Below are positions 30,332 through 39,629 of a stretch of DNA of 64,000 bases, one piece after another. The translations under genes were made by a program, and so were the position numbers. Below the pieces are notes generated by a model. The model saw only the letters and a program-made list of their open reading frames with translations. It ran no database searches and was not told the origin of the DNA. The stretch is from assembly GCF_000697965.2 (NCBI RefSeq), contig NZ_CP015880.1:3998001-4062000 (forward strand), read 5' to 3'. Position 1 is the stretch's first letter. Each line of letters begins with the position of its first letter. The stretch comes from Ensifer adhaerens (GTDB lineage: Bacteria > Pseudomonadota > Alphaproteobacteria > Rhizobiales > Rhizobiaceae).

Positions 30332-32253
30332 GTCGCCGCACCCTTGGCTAAACTCACTGTTGGTCGCCGGTGTCTGTCCAGGATTTCGAAGACTTCATCG
30401 CCAGACATCACGTTAGCCTCCATCAACCGTTTGATGATGGCATCCAGGGCAATCCGTCGGGTTCGAACAGCGGACTTCGCGCGCTCGAACTCGCTTTGCA
30501 GCACCGCGTGAACGTGTCTCCGAAATTCGGGATTGTATGTGCGCAATCGCTCGAGCTGAACCTGGTCCTCGACGACGAGGGTATGCCCCATGCCGAGACC
30601 GCCCTCGAGCATTGTCGCTAGCTCAGTCGCCCTGTTCAGGTCGGCGGTGTCCGAGCCCGAAGCGCCGTCGGCAAATGATCCCAAGACCTCCAGTTCGGCC
30701 GCTATTCCGCCAAGGCACACGGCGATCGCGTTACGATAGTCGGCACTTGTCATTGGCCGAGCGCCGGTTTGACCGTACTGGACGTAGCCCAGTCCACTGG
30801 GTTTCCCGTCGATCCTGTAGCGCGAAATCCTGACCTCGCTCACGCGCCCGTATCCGATTTCGAATGCCACGATAGCGTGACCTGCCTCGTGAACGGCAAG
30901 CGCGCGCAGAAACTCCTCCGGCAGCTCCGTTACCGTCGGCAATTGCTCGACGATGTGGTCCCCTGAAAGGACTTCCCGACGCCGCCGCGCCACCCGCTTG
31001 GCATCCCGGACGAGTTGTTCGATGTCGGCACCCGACAGACCATCTGTCGCCATGCCGAACTTCTCGGCCTGGGACTGATCCAGATCGGGGCCGCTGTGGA
31101 ATGCCAGGATCGATAGCCGTGCCTTCGCATCAGGAAACGCAATTTCGAGCTGCCGGTCCAGTCGCCCTGGCCGCCGGATCGCAAGATCGAGTTGGTCGGG
31201 ATAATTGCAGGCTCCGATCACAACGACGCCCTCGCGACGATCGAAACCATCCAGAAGCTGCAGGAACCCCGCCATCGCGGCTCGTAAATAGCCGCGGTTT
31301 CGATCTGTCTCTGTCCGATCGCCGAACGTATCGACCTCGTCTACGAACAATATAGACGGCGCTTTCTCCTTCGCCTCGGCAAAGGAAGCCCGCATGGCTT
31401 TCAAGTGACTGTCGAGCGCGCCTGCTTCCTGCCATTCAGAAACCGAACCGTAAATGATCGGGACCTGGCAGGAATTGGCGGGCGCGCTTACAAACATCGT
31501 CTTTCCGACACCTGGAGGTCCGGAAAGTAAGACCCCATTGTCTACATCGCTCCACGGGAGAACCCCCGCCTTGTAGTCGGCGAGGTCTTTCGCAAGATTG
31601 GTTCCCCATCCGAGGGCAGGTCCGTATCCGTGCATATCGGCAAGTGTCGGTCCCAACGGTTTTGCGACCTCGTGCGCGGGTTTCGCCGGGACGCGCGAAT
31701 GAGTTCGCAATCTCTCCAGGGCAAGCATGGGATGACGGCGATCCTGAAAAGCCTTGACCAATCGCGGCCAGGGCTCCGACAGAAGTAGGTCGACGTCCCG
31801 GTCAGATAGCGGCAAACCGGCACGTCGAAGCGCGGCTTCTGCATGTCGCCTCGTCCGCGGCTCCAAGTCCAGGACTGCGTCGGAAAACAGTCCCTCGTCG
31901 TCGTCGAGATTGTAGTCCGGCGGGGCGATGAAGATCGCTCTTTTGTTTTTATGAGCTTCCATCTCATCGCGAAATGACCGGCCCTTCCACTCATAGGCGT
32001 AGGATGTGAACTCCCGGAACGTCCAGATGCCGGCGGCGAAAACCTCCACCGCTTCCGCATAGACCGGGTAGTAGAAATCATCCTTGGCTCGAAGGGTCAC
32101 AATGAATTTCGAATGCGATATGTTCCAAGCCCGGAGTGACGCCGCGACCCCGCAGTACGCCATGAAAACAGGCAACGTGACAGTCGTATTGCGGACCTGC
32201 GTATCCGTCTTCCAAGGCACACGTGTGCGTTTGCCGGAATGTGTTGTCGGCAT
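30328..32253 (-). CDS. Soluble FtsH-like AAA+ ATPase with M41 zinc-metalloprotease domain
   Basis: 641 aa from the ATG at 32253, which has GAGGAAAG about six bases upstream (a frame start at 32274 lacks one). It has a unique N-terminal region of about 210 residues with no membrane helix, unlike FtsH. The AAA+ module has Walker A GPPGVGKT (about 245-252), Walker B ILFVDEVD (about 301-308) and second region of homology with RRPGRLDRQLE (about 360-370). The M41 domain has zinc motif HEAGH (about 455-459) and third ligand Asp in DTADLNRATELA. All key residues are intact. It probably unfolds and degrades cytosolic substrates. It is coupled to the partner gene downstream. Confidence 0.85.
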   Translation of the reverse strand: MPTTHSGKRTRVPWKTDTQVRNTTVTLPVFMAYCGVAASLRAWNISHSKFIVTLRAKDDFYYPVYAEAVEVFAAGIWTFREFTSYAYEWKGRSFRDEMEAHKNKRAIFIAPPDYNLDDDEGLFSDAVLDLEPRTRRHAEAALRRAGLPLSDRDVDLLLSEPWPRLVKAFQDRRHPMLALERLRTHSRVPAKPAHEVAKPLGPTLADMHGYGPALGWGTNLAKDLADYKAGVLPWSDVDNGVLLSGPPGVGKTMFVSAPANSCQVPIIYGSVSEWQEAGALDSHLKAMRASFAEAKEKAPSILFVDEVDTFGDRTETDRNRGYLRAAMAGFLQLLDGFDRREGVVVIGACNYPDQLDLAIRRPGRLDRQLEIAFPDAKARLSILAFHSGPDLDQSQAEKFGMATDGLSGADIEQLVRDAKRVARRRREVLSGDHIVEQLPTVTELPEEFLRALAVHEAGHAIVAFEIGYGRVSEVRISRYRIDGKPSGLGYVQYGQTGARPMTSADYRNAIAVCLGGIAAELEVLGSFADGASGSDTADLNRATELATMLEGGLGMGHTLVVEDQVQLERLRTYNPEFRRHVHAVLQSEFERAKSAVRTRRIALDAIIKRLMEANVMSGDEVFEILDRHRRPTVSLAKGAAT

Positions 32254-32365
32254 TGCTCTTTCCTCGAAATTCAAGATTCCAAATGGCTCAGTTTATTCAG
32301 TCAGTCGCAGCTCTGGCTAAGAGACGCTCACTTTACGGGTCCCCCCGTCAAGAATATCCAGGCCC

Positions 32366-32710
32366 TCATTGGCGGCCCCCATACCTTTGGTTCCAGGGGT
32401 CTGGGTCAAGCCGGTTACCCAGCTGATACCAACGCGAGAGCGTCCGCGCGATGCCTCGTTCTTCGTCCAGGTAGTATAATTCGCTCGAAAATAGAGGGTG
32501 GCCATCCTCGATGGTCGGATGACCCTTAGCGCGGCCGATGAGGCAGGGCACGGCTCGCTTGGCAAGCGCCCAATCGTAGATGACGACAGAAGAAGCACCG
32601 ATATCGTCACGTTTGGCGGTCAGATCAAGGTCGTCTGCAAGATCACGGAGTCTGCGCACCACCTCCGTCCGCGGCATCCCGAACAAATATAAAAAGACCG
32701 AATCGCTCAT
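32366..32710 (-). CDS. DUF6634-type protein
   Basis: 114 aa from the ATG at 32710 (MSDSVFLYLFGMPRTEVVRR). The conserved block PCLIGRAKGHPTIEDGHPLF, then LDEERGIARTLSRWYQLG, matches the DUF6634 pattern seen in rhizobial accessory regions, recalled from family knowledge. Function is unknown. The reading frame extends to 32851, but that would overlap the divergent regulator start and cover the operator, so the shorter form is chosen. It is followed 112 bases later by the protease gene, same strand. Confidence 0.6.
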   Translation of the reverse strand: MSDSVFLYLFGMPRTEVVRRLRDLADDLDLTAKRDDIGASSVVIYDWALAKRAVPCLIGRAKGHPTIEDGHPLFSSELYYLDEERGIARTLSRWYQLGNRLDPDPWNQRYGGRQ

Positions 32711-32728
32711 CGCATCATCCCCGTCAGA

Positions 32729-32850
32729 ATCAAATGAGGTTAAAAACAAATCATTCGCGCCACCATACAGGACGATAAGATAAAATAAGACCTCATTTTG
32801 ATTTTCTTTGACATTGGAATTCCCCGCCGCTTGATCAAAATTTATGATCA
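32729..32850. promoter_or_regulatory. Divergent promoter/operator region of the HTH regulator
   Basis: A near-perfect inverted repeat, ATCAAATGAGGT (32729-32740) and ACCTCATTTTGAT (32790-32802), is followed at once by a consensus -35 box TTGACA (32808-32813). TGATCA occurs twice (32832-32837 and 32845-32850), the second overlapping the regulator start codon. The layout suggests autoregulation and control of the divergent DUF6634/protease side. With a 17-base spacer the transcript would start almost at the ATG. Confidence 0.55.
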
Positions 32851-33392
32851 TCGTTGTCCCGTCTGATGTCCTGAGAATTGCGCGTGCGCTGGCTGCTCTT
32901 TCTCAGCGTCAAGTCGCTGAGGCAGCCCAAATGGACAGAATGCAGGTCGTGGCTGCTGAGGGGCGACAAGATCGGGCTAGGGTTCAAAGCTATGAAAAGC
33001 TGCGGGACTTTTACGAAGACGTCGGCATCGAGTTCCTTGGAACGGTCGATATTGGCACTGGCACCGTGTCTGGCGCAGGCGCTCGCTGGCGCAAGCCTTC
33101 TGCATCAACGCAAATGAACGCGTCGACGCACATTCATGCTGAACCGAACGGGGTTTCATTCGTGGCAGCTCGAAGCCTGCTGAACGTCCCCCTAACAAAG
33201 TTGGCTCAGGACTCCGGCATAGAACGGAGACAACTGAGCGCGCTCGAAAATCACATCGATTTCAGCAAGGACGACTTCGATCGGCTGCGCGCCTACTACG
33301 AAGGCCTTGGCATCGAGTTCTTGGGCCAAGGTGACGTCTCGACGAACCTATTCTACGGTGTTGGCGTCCGGTGGAAGCCCATCCTACTCTGA
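32844..33392 (+). CDS. Regulator with two tandem XRE-like HTH repeats
   Basis: 182 aa made of an internal duplication. Repeat 1 (about 10-85) has RIARALAALSQRQVAEAAQM, then YEDVGIEFLG and GAGARW. Repeat 2 (about 105-178) has ARSLLNVPLTKLAQDSGIER, then YYEGLGIEFLG and GVGVRW. Each repeat is an HTH plus the short GIEFLG-GVRW tail found in rhizobial XRE proteins that usually occur singly. It likely binds the inverted repeat upstream of its own gene. It sits at the right end of the cargo. Confidence 0.75.
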   Translation: MIIVVPSDVLRIARALAALSQRQVAEAAQMDRMQVVAAEGRQDRARVQSYEKLRDFYEDVGIEFLGTVDIGTGTVSGAGARWRKPSASTQMNASTHIHAEPNGVSFVAARSLLNVPLTKLAQDSGIERRQLSALENHIDFSKDDFDRLRAYYEGLGIEFLGQGDVSTNLFYGVGVRWKPILL

Positions 33393-33740
33393 CACACGCC
33401 GGCTTCGGGGCTCCCTACTCGCCGTTGATTCCCGCCCCACGCTCAAGGCCCCCCTCCGCACGGGTCTGGCGCGGATTCACACCATTATGACTTTGGTTTG
33501 GCGAGAGCACATCGAAGCGGAACAACGCGAAGCCGCGGCTTCATGGGATGCTCACCTCGTCGGAGGCGGTTTAAGTGTAAATCCTACTCTACAAGCCCGT
33601 CCCTCCGGCTGCGCCTGCGGGCCAGGTCCTAGCCGGCATGCCGGAACAGGACGGCTGCGCCGACTTTTTTGGTTTTGAAGAAGGCATTGGCCAGCATCGC
33701 TTGCAATTGGTGAGCCGCTTGCAGGCCATGCCTTCGTCGG
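33393..33740. other. Island right-end region without a supported gene
   Basis: GC-rich at first, with fragments that look like decayed coding sequence (minus-strand FKTKKVGAAVLFRHAG) but no frame with a convincing start, length and family. Nothing else was seen. Confidence 0.4.
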
Positions 33741-33756
33741 CTGAGCCGAAAATGGA

Positions 33757-33799
33757 ATCCGCCTGTAGGCGGATACATTGTTTTGCGGGACAAGCCCGC
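33757..33799. repeat. Two hairpins at the island right end
   Basis: ATCCGCC-TGTA-GGCGGAT (33757-33774) and GCGGG-ACAAG-CCCGC (33785-33799) are followed by an AT-rich tract up to the comM junction. They may be the recombinase-recognition end of the island or a transcription stop. Confidence 0.5.
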
Positions 33800-33849
33800 C
33801 TTTGATGTATGCAACCATAAGCATATATAGAATACAAATACAGAGAATA

Positions 33850-33860
33850 TGGCAGAAGCA
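33850..33860. repeat. Right junction of the island (attR-like)
   Basis: AT-rich island sequence passes through GGCAGAAGCAG into comM codons for Ser-His-Phe-Asp. The GAAG core is shared with the left junction. Confidence 0.6.
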
Positions 33861-35161
33861 GCCATTTCGACCTGGCGATCGCACTCGGCCTGATGGCAGC
33901 CCTCGGCGCCATTCCCGGCGATGTGTTGGCGCCTTATGTGGTGATCGGTGAGCTCAATCTCGATGGCACCATCGCTGCCGTTGCCGGCGCGCTTCCCGCC
34001 GCGATCGGTGCCAATGCGCTCGGCAAGGGTCTGATCTGCCCGGCCGAAAGCGGACCCGAGGCGGCGTGGGCCGGGGCCGAGATCGACATTCTGGCGCCCC
34101 GCAGCCTGATCGCAATCGCCAACCATTTCCGCGGTACGCAGGTGCTTTCGCGACCCGAGGCCGCGATCCGCTCAGGCGCATCTAACCTGCCCGATCTCGC
34201 CGATATCAAGGGTCAGGAAAGCGCCAAGCGGGCGCTCGAAGTGGCGGCCGCCGGCAACCACAATCTGCTGATGGTCGGCCCGCCCGGCTCGGGCAAGTCG
34301 ATGCTCGCTGCCCGCCTGCCGTCGATCCTGCCGCCGCTCAACCCGGCCGAGCTCCTCGAAGTGTCGATGATCCATTCGATCGCCGGGCAGCTTCCGGGCG
34401 GCAAGCTCTCGGACCGGCCGCCGTTCCGCACGCCGCATCATTCCGCGACGATGGCCGCCATGGTTGGTGGCGGCTTGCGTGCCAAGCCCGGCGAGGCGTC
34501 GCTTGCGCACAACGGCGTACTGTTTCTCGACGAGTTTCCGGAATTCTCGCCGCAGGTGCTCGACGCGCTGCGCCAGCCGCTTGAAACCGCCGAATGCATC
34601 ATCGCCCGCGCCAACCACCGCGTCAGCTATCCCGCCGCGATCCAGCTTGTCGCGGCCATGAACCCCTGCCGCTGCGGCATGGCCGGCGAACCCGGCCGCA
34701 GCTGCGCCCGTGGACCGCGCTGCATGTCCGACTATCAGGCGCGCATTTCTGGTCCGCTGATGGACCGCATCGATATCCGCATCGACGTGCCGGCCGTCAG
34801 CGCCGCCGATCTCCTGAAGCCCGCCGCAGCCGAAAGCAGTGAGGTCGTTGCCCGTCGCGTCGCCCGTGCCCGGGCGCTGCAGATCGATCGTTTCGCCGCC
34901 CTCGGACATCCAGAGCTGACAAGCAATGCCCGCGCGTCGACCTCGATGATCGAGAAGATCGCAGCACCCGATGCGGCCGGCCTGCAGCTTCTCCGGGACG
35001 CCGCCGAAAAGATGAAATTCTCCGCCCGCGGCTACCATCGTGTGCTGAAGGTGGCGCGCACGCTTGCGGACCTCGATGGTGCGTCGACGGTCGGCCGAAT
35101 CCATCTCGCCGAGGCGATTTCCTATCGGATCGCCGGGGAACGCTTGCCCGTCGCCGCATAG
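33859..35161 (+). pseudogene. comM: comM, 3' fragment (codons 77-511)
   Basis: It resumes at SHFDLAIALGLMAALGAIPG and runs to the natural stop. The whole Mg-chelatase AAA+ core is present: Walker A GPPGSGKSM (about 215-223 of the rebuilt protein), RTPHHS, Walker B LFLDEFPEFSP, MNPCRCGMAGEPG with the zinc-type cysteines, and the C-terminal ARGYHRVLKVARTLADLDG. Only the N-terminal 76 residues are separated. An internal start could give a truncated protein, but function is unlikely without the N-terminal domain. Confidence 0.92.
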
Positions 35162-35174
35162 CGGCGTGCCTGGA

Positions 35175-35204
35175 AAAAAAAAGGGCGCCTCGTGGGCGCC
35201 CTTT
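35175..35204. terminator. Bidirectional terminator between comM and cysK
   Basis: Stem GGGCGCC/GGCGCCC flanked by a nine-A run on one side and TTT on the other. It serves the convergent comM and cysK genes. Confidence 0.85.
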
Positions 35205-35229
35205 CCGATCAGAAGTTATCCCAGCCTGA

Positions 35230-36198
35230 TCAGCCGCCCAGGCCATCGAACAGCACCGTCGAGAGGTAGCGTTCGGCAAAGGACGGGATGATGACGACGA
35301 TGGTCTTGCCGGCATTTTCCTCGCGCTGGCCGACCTCGATTGCCGCGGTTAGAGCGGCACCGGCGGAGATGCCGACCGGCACGCCTTCGAGCTTGGCGAC
35401 AAGGCGGGCGGCCTCGATCGCTTCCGCGCTGTTGACCGTGACGATCTCGTCATAGACCGTGGTGTCGAGGATCGCCGGCGCAAAGCCTGCGCCGATGCCC
35501 TGGATCTTGTGCGGCCCGGGATTGCCACCGGACAGAACCGGAGATTCCTCCGGCTCGACGGCGATTACCTTGATCGAAGGCTTGCGCGCCTTCAGCACCT
35601 GGCCGGCGCCGGTAATCGTGCCGCCGGTGCCGATGCCGGAGACGAAAATGTCGACAGCGCCGTCCGTGTCGTTCCAGATTTCTTCGGCCGTCGTCTTGCG
35701 GTGAATTTCCGGGTTGGCCGGGTTTTCGAACTGCTGTGGGATGATGGCGTCCGGCAGTGTCTCGACCAGTTCCTGCGCCTTGGCGATCGCGCCCTTCATG
35801 CCCTTGGCGCCTTCGGTCAGCACCAGCTCGGCGCCGAGCAGCGCCAGCATCTTGCGCCGCTCGACCGACATGGTCTCCGGCATCGTCAGGATCAGCTTGT
35901 AGCCCTTGGCGGCCGCGACGAAGGCGAGCGCGATGCCGGTATTGCCGGAGGTCGGCTCCACCAGCGTCGTGCGGCCGGGCGTAATCTTGCCCTGCGCTTC
36001 CAGGCTCTCGATCATCGCCACACCGATACGGTCCTTGACCGAGGCGATCGGGTTGAAGAATTCAAGCTTGGCGAGCAGGTTCGCCTTGACGCCCTTTTCC
36101 TTGGCAAGCTTGTCCAGCCGCACGATGGGCGTGTCGCCGATCGTTTCCGTGATCGAGGAATAGACGCGGCCGCGGCCGGGCTTGCGTGTGTCGGACAT
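35230..36198 (-). CDS. cysK: Cysteine synthase A (O-acetylserine sulfhydrylase)
   Basis: PLP enzyme that makes L-cysteine from O-acetylserine and sulfide. 322 aa. The PLP lysine is in [11 protein letters not shown] (about 50), the substrate loop is [12 protein letters not shown], and the phosphate-binding loop is [12 protein letters not shown]. It ends with typical [17 protein letters not shown] precedes the ATG. Confidence 0.94.
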   Translation of the reverse strand: MSDTRKPGRGRVYSSITETIGDTPIVRLDKLAKEKGVKANLLAKLEFFNPIASVKDRIGVAMIESLEAQGKITPGRTTLVEPTSGNTGIALAFVAAAKGYKLILTMPETMSVERRKMLALLGAELVLTEGAKGMKGAIAKAQELVETLPDAIIPQQFENPANPEIHRKTTAEEIWNDTDGAVDIFVSGIGTGGTITGAGQVLKARKPSIKVIAVEPEESPVLSGGNPGPHKIQGIGAGFAPAILDTTVYDEIVTVNSAEAIEAARLVAKLEGVPVGISAGAALTAAIEVGQREENAGKTIVVIIPSFAERYLSTVLFDGLGG

Positions 36199-36335
36199 GG
36201 GTTTCTCCCTTGGGCGTAAATTGTCGAGCTATGAGAATAGGAACAATGATCGCGCAATTCCAGAACGACAAACACCGCGCAGCGATCCGCCGAAGGAAAA
36301 ACCACTGGCGAAGTCGTTGTTCGGGAAAAGTTTTT

Positions 36336-36953
36336 TCAGCTGGCGCGAACCGCGATATAGGCCGCCGTGCCGGCAAGCACGCTGGCCGCAACCCGGTTCA
36401 GCGCTTTCAGGGCCTTCGGTTGCTTGAGCAGCAGACGCGCACGCGAGGCGAGCAGCATATAGGGTACGAGAACGCTCAAGAGCACCAGAAAGGTGGCGGT
36501 CAGGAGCAGGCCGTAGTCGCCGGGTCCGATCGCCCGAATGTCGATCAGCGTCGGCACGAGCGCCACGTAAAACAGCATCGTCTTCGGATTGCCGAGCGTG
36601 ATCAGCAGGCCGGACAGAAAGGACATGGCCGAACTCGTCGACGGCTTCGCCTTGATGTCCTCCGGCAGCAGCCCTGCGCTCCACAGCTTCCACGCGATGT
36701 AGCCGAGGTAGAGGACGCCGGCAAACTTCACCACCAGGAAGGCTGTGGTGAAGGTCTGGGCAATCAGCGCCAGCCCGAGGATGACCGCGGTTAGATAGAT
36801 CATGTCGCCGAGCGCGATGCCGAGGCCCATGAAGAAGGTTTCGCGGAAACCGGAGCCGAGCGCGCGCGCAACCAGCGCCGTCACGCCGGGGCCTGGAATG
36901 GCTGCGGCGATGAAGAGCGCGCCGCTATAGGCGATGAGGGCCGCGAGCGTCAT
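36336..36953 (-). CDS. LysE/RhtB-family amino-acid exporter
   Basis: 205 aa with six hydrophobic segments. The family signature is AAIPGPGVTALVARALGSG (about 18-36), then YLGYIAWKLW and LITLGNPKTMLFYVA. It is an inner-membrane exporter of an amino acid that cannot be specified. It lies divergent from a second LysE-type gene 174 bases away, which may share control. Confidence 0.88.
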   Translation of the reverse strand: MTLAALIAYSGALFIAAAIPGPGVTALVARALGSGFRETFFMGLGIALGDMIYLTAVILGLALIAQTFTTAFLVVKFAGVLYLGYIAWKLWSAGLLPEDIKAKPSTSSAMSFLSGLLITLGNPKTMLFYVALVPTLIDIRAIGPGDYGLLLTATFLVLLSVLVPYMLLASRARLLLKQPKALKALNRVAASVLAGTAAYIAVRAS

Positions 36954-37127
36954 GGAACGTCCTTCCGAAGATGATGCCGATTTCTACCTCAAGCGACTGA
37001 AAAAGCAAATCACCGAACTGCGACCGGCGGGCGTCCGCTGAAGAAATTGACCGGGTGACAAGTCTGGCGTTGTCCGCTGGTGCGAAATGCGTAGAGCTTG
37101 GCGAAAACGAGCGAAAGGCGCCTCTCC

Positions 37128-37760
37128 ATGCCCGAGTTGAAGGATATGATCGGCTTTGCCCTCCTGGCCCTTGGCATGGTGCTGACGCCAGGCCCGAACA
37201 TGATCTACCTGATCTCGCGCTCGATCAGCCAGGGGCCGGGCGCCGGCTTGATTTCGCTCGGCGGCGTGGCGCTCGGCTTCGTCGTCTATATGGTCTCGGC
37301 GGCACTCGGTATCACAGCGCTGCTTCTGGCCGTGCCACTCGCCTATGATGCGCTTCGCATCGCCGGTGCAGCCTACCTTCTCTATCTCGCCTGGCAGGCG
37401 GTCAGGCCCGGTGGACGCTCGCCCTTTCAGGTCAAGAACCTGCCGAAGGATGGGCCGAAGAAGCTGTTCGTCATGGGCTTCCTGACCAGCCTGCTCAATC
37501 CCAAGGTAGCGGTGCTCTATCTCTCGTTGCTGCCGCAGTTCATCCGGCCGGAGCTCGGCAACGTGCTCGGCCAGTCGCTGGTCTTCGGCTCGATCCAGAT
37601 CGCGACCAGCGTCACCGTCAACGCCATGATCGCGCTCGCCGCCAGCGGCATCGCCGCTTTTCTTGCCGGGCGGCCGTTGTTCATGGTGGTGCAGCGCTGG
37701 GCGATGGGGACGGCGCTCTTCGGCTTTGCGCTGAGCATGGCCTCGGAAGCGCGGCGCTAA
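37128..37760 (+). CDS. LysE/RhtB-family amino-acid exporter
   Basis: 210 aa from the ATG at 37128 (MPELKDMIGFALLALGMVLT); the frame also opens at 37098. Motifs are LTPGPNMIYLISRSISQGP, YLLYLAWQAVRPG and LTSLLNPKVAVLYLSLLPQF. Six membrane segments are predicted. It is related to but clearly distinct from the divergent neighbour. Confidence 0.88.
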   Translation: MPELKDMIGFALLALGMVLTPGPNMIYLISRSISQGPGAGLISLGGVALGFVVYMVSAALGITALLLAVPLAYDALRIAGAAYLLYLAWQAVRPGGRSPFQVKNLPKDGPKKLFVMGFLTSLLNPKVAVLYLSLLPQFIRPELGNVLGQSLVFGSIQIATSVTVNAMIALAASGIAAFLAGRPLFMVVQRWAMGTALFGFALSMASEARR

Positions 37761-37799
37761 CGCGCGCTTGCCGATGCCGCCCTCAACCCCGGAGCTGGC

Positions 37800-38105
37800 T
37801 TACTCGAAAACCGGTCGCATGAAGCTGCGCTCGTAGCTGAGGATGCAGCGCGTCTTCTCGGCATAGGCGAAGGCGTCCTGGCATTCCGGATCCGCGGCCA
37901 TTTCCCGGCGGTAGTTTTCATAGTCGGCAAGGGTCGGAAAGCTGAAGAGCGCCAGGGCGATGTTGTTCGCCCCTTCATGCGGCAGGAAGTAGCCGTGATG
38001 CGTGCCGCCCAGCCGATTGACGAGCGGGATCCAGAGCTTGGCGTAATGTTCGAACTCGGCCGCCTTGTAGGGGTCGATAATGTATTTCAGGTAGCAGGTG
38101 ATCAT
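37800..38105 (-). CDS. NIPSNAP family protein
   Basis: 101 aa, dimeric alpha/beta-barrel fold: MITCYLKYIIDPYKAAEFEH, then HHGYFLPHEGANNIALALFS and DPECQDAF, matching NIPSNAP proteins. It overlaps the end of the upstream EamA gene by four bases, so it is co-translated. Biochemical role unknown. Confidence 0.88.
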   Translation of the reverse strand: MITCYLKYIIDPYKAAEFEHYAKLWIPLVNRLGGTHHGYFLPHEGANNIALALFSFPTLADYENYRREMAADPECQDAFAYAEKTRCILSYERSFMRPVFE

Positions 38106-39019
38106 GCAGTTCTCCCTTCGCGTTCCCGCTTCCTGATAGAAGAGGGAAGGCGAAGTTTCCAGCCGAGAGTCATTCCGGCGGCGGCAACGAGGATCGCGAC
38201 GGAGCCGGCGATCTGGATCGGCTGCAACTGGTGCCCGAAGGCGAGGCGGTCCACCACAATGGCGGCAATCGGATAGATGAAGGAAAGCGCCCCGGTCATG
38301 TGCGTCGGCAGCCGCTGGATCGCGCCGTAGAGCAGCACATACATCAGCCCGGTGTGGATGACGCCGAGGGTCAGGACGATCGACCATTGCGTTGCACCTG
38401 ACGGGGCGGGTGCGGCAAGCGCCATCGGTGCCAGCATCACGGTGCCGGTGATCACCTGGATCAGCGCAATCAGATGCGGCGGCGTGCCCTTGAGCAGCTT
38501 GGTCGCAATCGCCGCGATCGCGTAGAAGAAGGCAGCACCGATCGAAAGGGCCACGCCGATCAGATAATCTTCAGGCGCGAAGCCTTGGCCGGGCTTGGCC
38601 GAAATGATCGCGAGCATGCCGGCAAACGACACCAGGAGCCAGAAGATCTTGGTGACGGTGATCTTTTCGCCGAGGAACACGGCGCCGAGGCCCAAGAGCA
38701 TGAAGGGCTGGGTGTTATAGACCATCGTCGCGATCGAGATCGATGCGTGGGAATAGGCGGCGAAGAGCAGCAGCCAGTTGACCACGATCGCGATGCCGCC
38801 GATGACCGAAAGCAGCAGCATCCGTCGGCTGAAGTGGCGACGGTCGAGAAGTCCGAGCGCCCAGGCAATGGCAACGAGCGTTATGGTCCCGAAGACGCAG
38901 CGCCAGAACACCACGCTCGTCACCGGCTGCCCCGACATCAGCACGAACCAGCCGATGGTGCCGGATATCAGCATCGCTGCCGTCATCTCGATGCTGCCGC
39001 GTTTGAGCTCGGTATTCAT
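38102..39019 (-). CDS. EamA-family (DMT) transporter
   Basis: 305 aa with about ten hydrophobic segments in two EamA repeats (about 10-140 and 155-290). Signatures are FWRCVFGTITLVA, ALSFIYPIAAIVVDRLAFGH and LGAVFLGEKIT. It is probably an exporter of amino acids or metabolites. It is divergent from an Lrp/AsnC-type regulator, the usual arrangement for a regulator-controlled exporter, and followed by the NIPSNAP gene. Confidence 0.88.
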   Translation of the reverse strand: MNTELKRGSIEMTAAMLISGTIGWFVLMSGQPVTSVVFWRCVFGTITLVAIAWALGLLDRRHFSRRMLLLSVIGGIAIVVNWLLLFAAYSHASISIATMVYNTQPFMLLGLGAVFLGEKITVTKIFWLLVSFAGMLAIISAKPGQGFAPEDYLIGVALSIGAAFFYAIAAIATKLLKGTPPHLIALIQVITGTVMLAPMALAAPAPSGATQWSIVLTLGVIHTGLMYVLLYGAIQRLPTHMTGALSFIYPIAAIVVDRLAFGHQLQPIQIAGSVAILVAAAGMTLGWKLRLPSSIRKREREGRTA

Positions 39020-39149
39020 GATTTCTGCTCCTATTGGTGATCGCAGAATAGCCGGTGCTCATGGCCTTTCCCATAGATGAACGAAGGCAATTGTGCTAGG
39101 TTGCCTAATTATCGAAGTTCTGTTTGTTGTTGTGACTTATGGTGTCGTG

Positions 39150-39587
39150 ATGCTGGACGAGATTGACCGACGAATCCTCGACATACTGGCCGCCAATGCT
39201 CGGGTGTCGCTGAAGGAGCTGGCGCAGGAGGCCGGGCTCTCGTCGCCGAGCGCTGCGGATCGGCTCCGCAAGCTGGAAGAGCGCGGCGTCCTCGACGGTT
39301 TCACAATCGCCCTCAACCCCGCCAAGGTCGGCTACCCGCTGCAGGCGGTAATCCGCGTGCGACCGATGCCGGGCATGCTGCACATCGTCGAGCGGCTGAT
39401 CCAGGAGACGCCGGAATTCGTCGAATGTGACAAGGTCACAGGCGACGACTGCTTCATCGCCAAGCTCTACGTGCGTGACATGGCGCAGCTCGACATGATC
39501 CTCGACCGGATCGCCGAGAAGGCGCAGACCAACACCTCGATTGTCAAGTCGACACCGGTCAAGCGCCGCCTGCCGCCTTTGGTTTAA
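39150..39587 (+). CDS. Lrp/AsnC-family transcriptional regulator
   Basis: 145 aa from MLDEIDRRILDILAANARVS. HTH is LKELAQEAGLSSPSAADRLRKLE (listed here as LKELAQEAGLSSPSAADR plus LRKLE). The C-terminal RAM domain has VIRVRPMPGMLHIVERLIQ and ECDKVTGDDCFIAKLYV. The frame also opens at 39093, but the start at MLDEID is the family-typical one. It likely controls the divergent EamA gene in response to an amino acid. Confidence 0.9.
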   Translation: MLDEIDRRILDILAANARVSLKELAQEAGLSSPSAADRLRKLEERGVLDGFTIALNPAKVGYPLQAVIRVRPMPGMLHIVERLIQETPEFVECDKVTGDDCFIAKLYVRDMAQLDMILDRIAEKAQTNTSIVKSTPVKRRLPPLV

Positions 39588-39593
39588 AAGCAA

Positions 39594-39616
39594 TCCCAGG
39601 AAAAGTGCGAAGGGGT
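39594..39616. repeat. Single degenerate copy of the AAAAGTGCGAAG repeat
   Basis: CCCAGGAAAAGTGCGAAG matches the core of the tandem repeat at 52.9 kb (GTCCAGGAAAAGTGCGAAG). It lies between the regulator and dut. Confidence 0.55.
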
Positions 39617-39629
39617 CGCCGTCGGTCGA

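Noticed and set aside
33393..33857. Small genes in both strands near the island right end
   Set aside because: Frames are short, lack ribosome-binding sites, and read as low-complexity shadows or decayed fragments.
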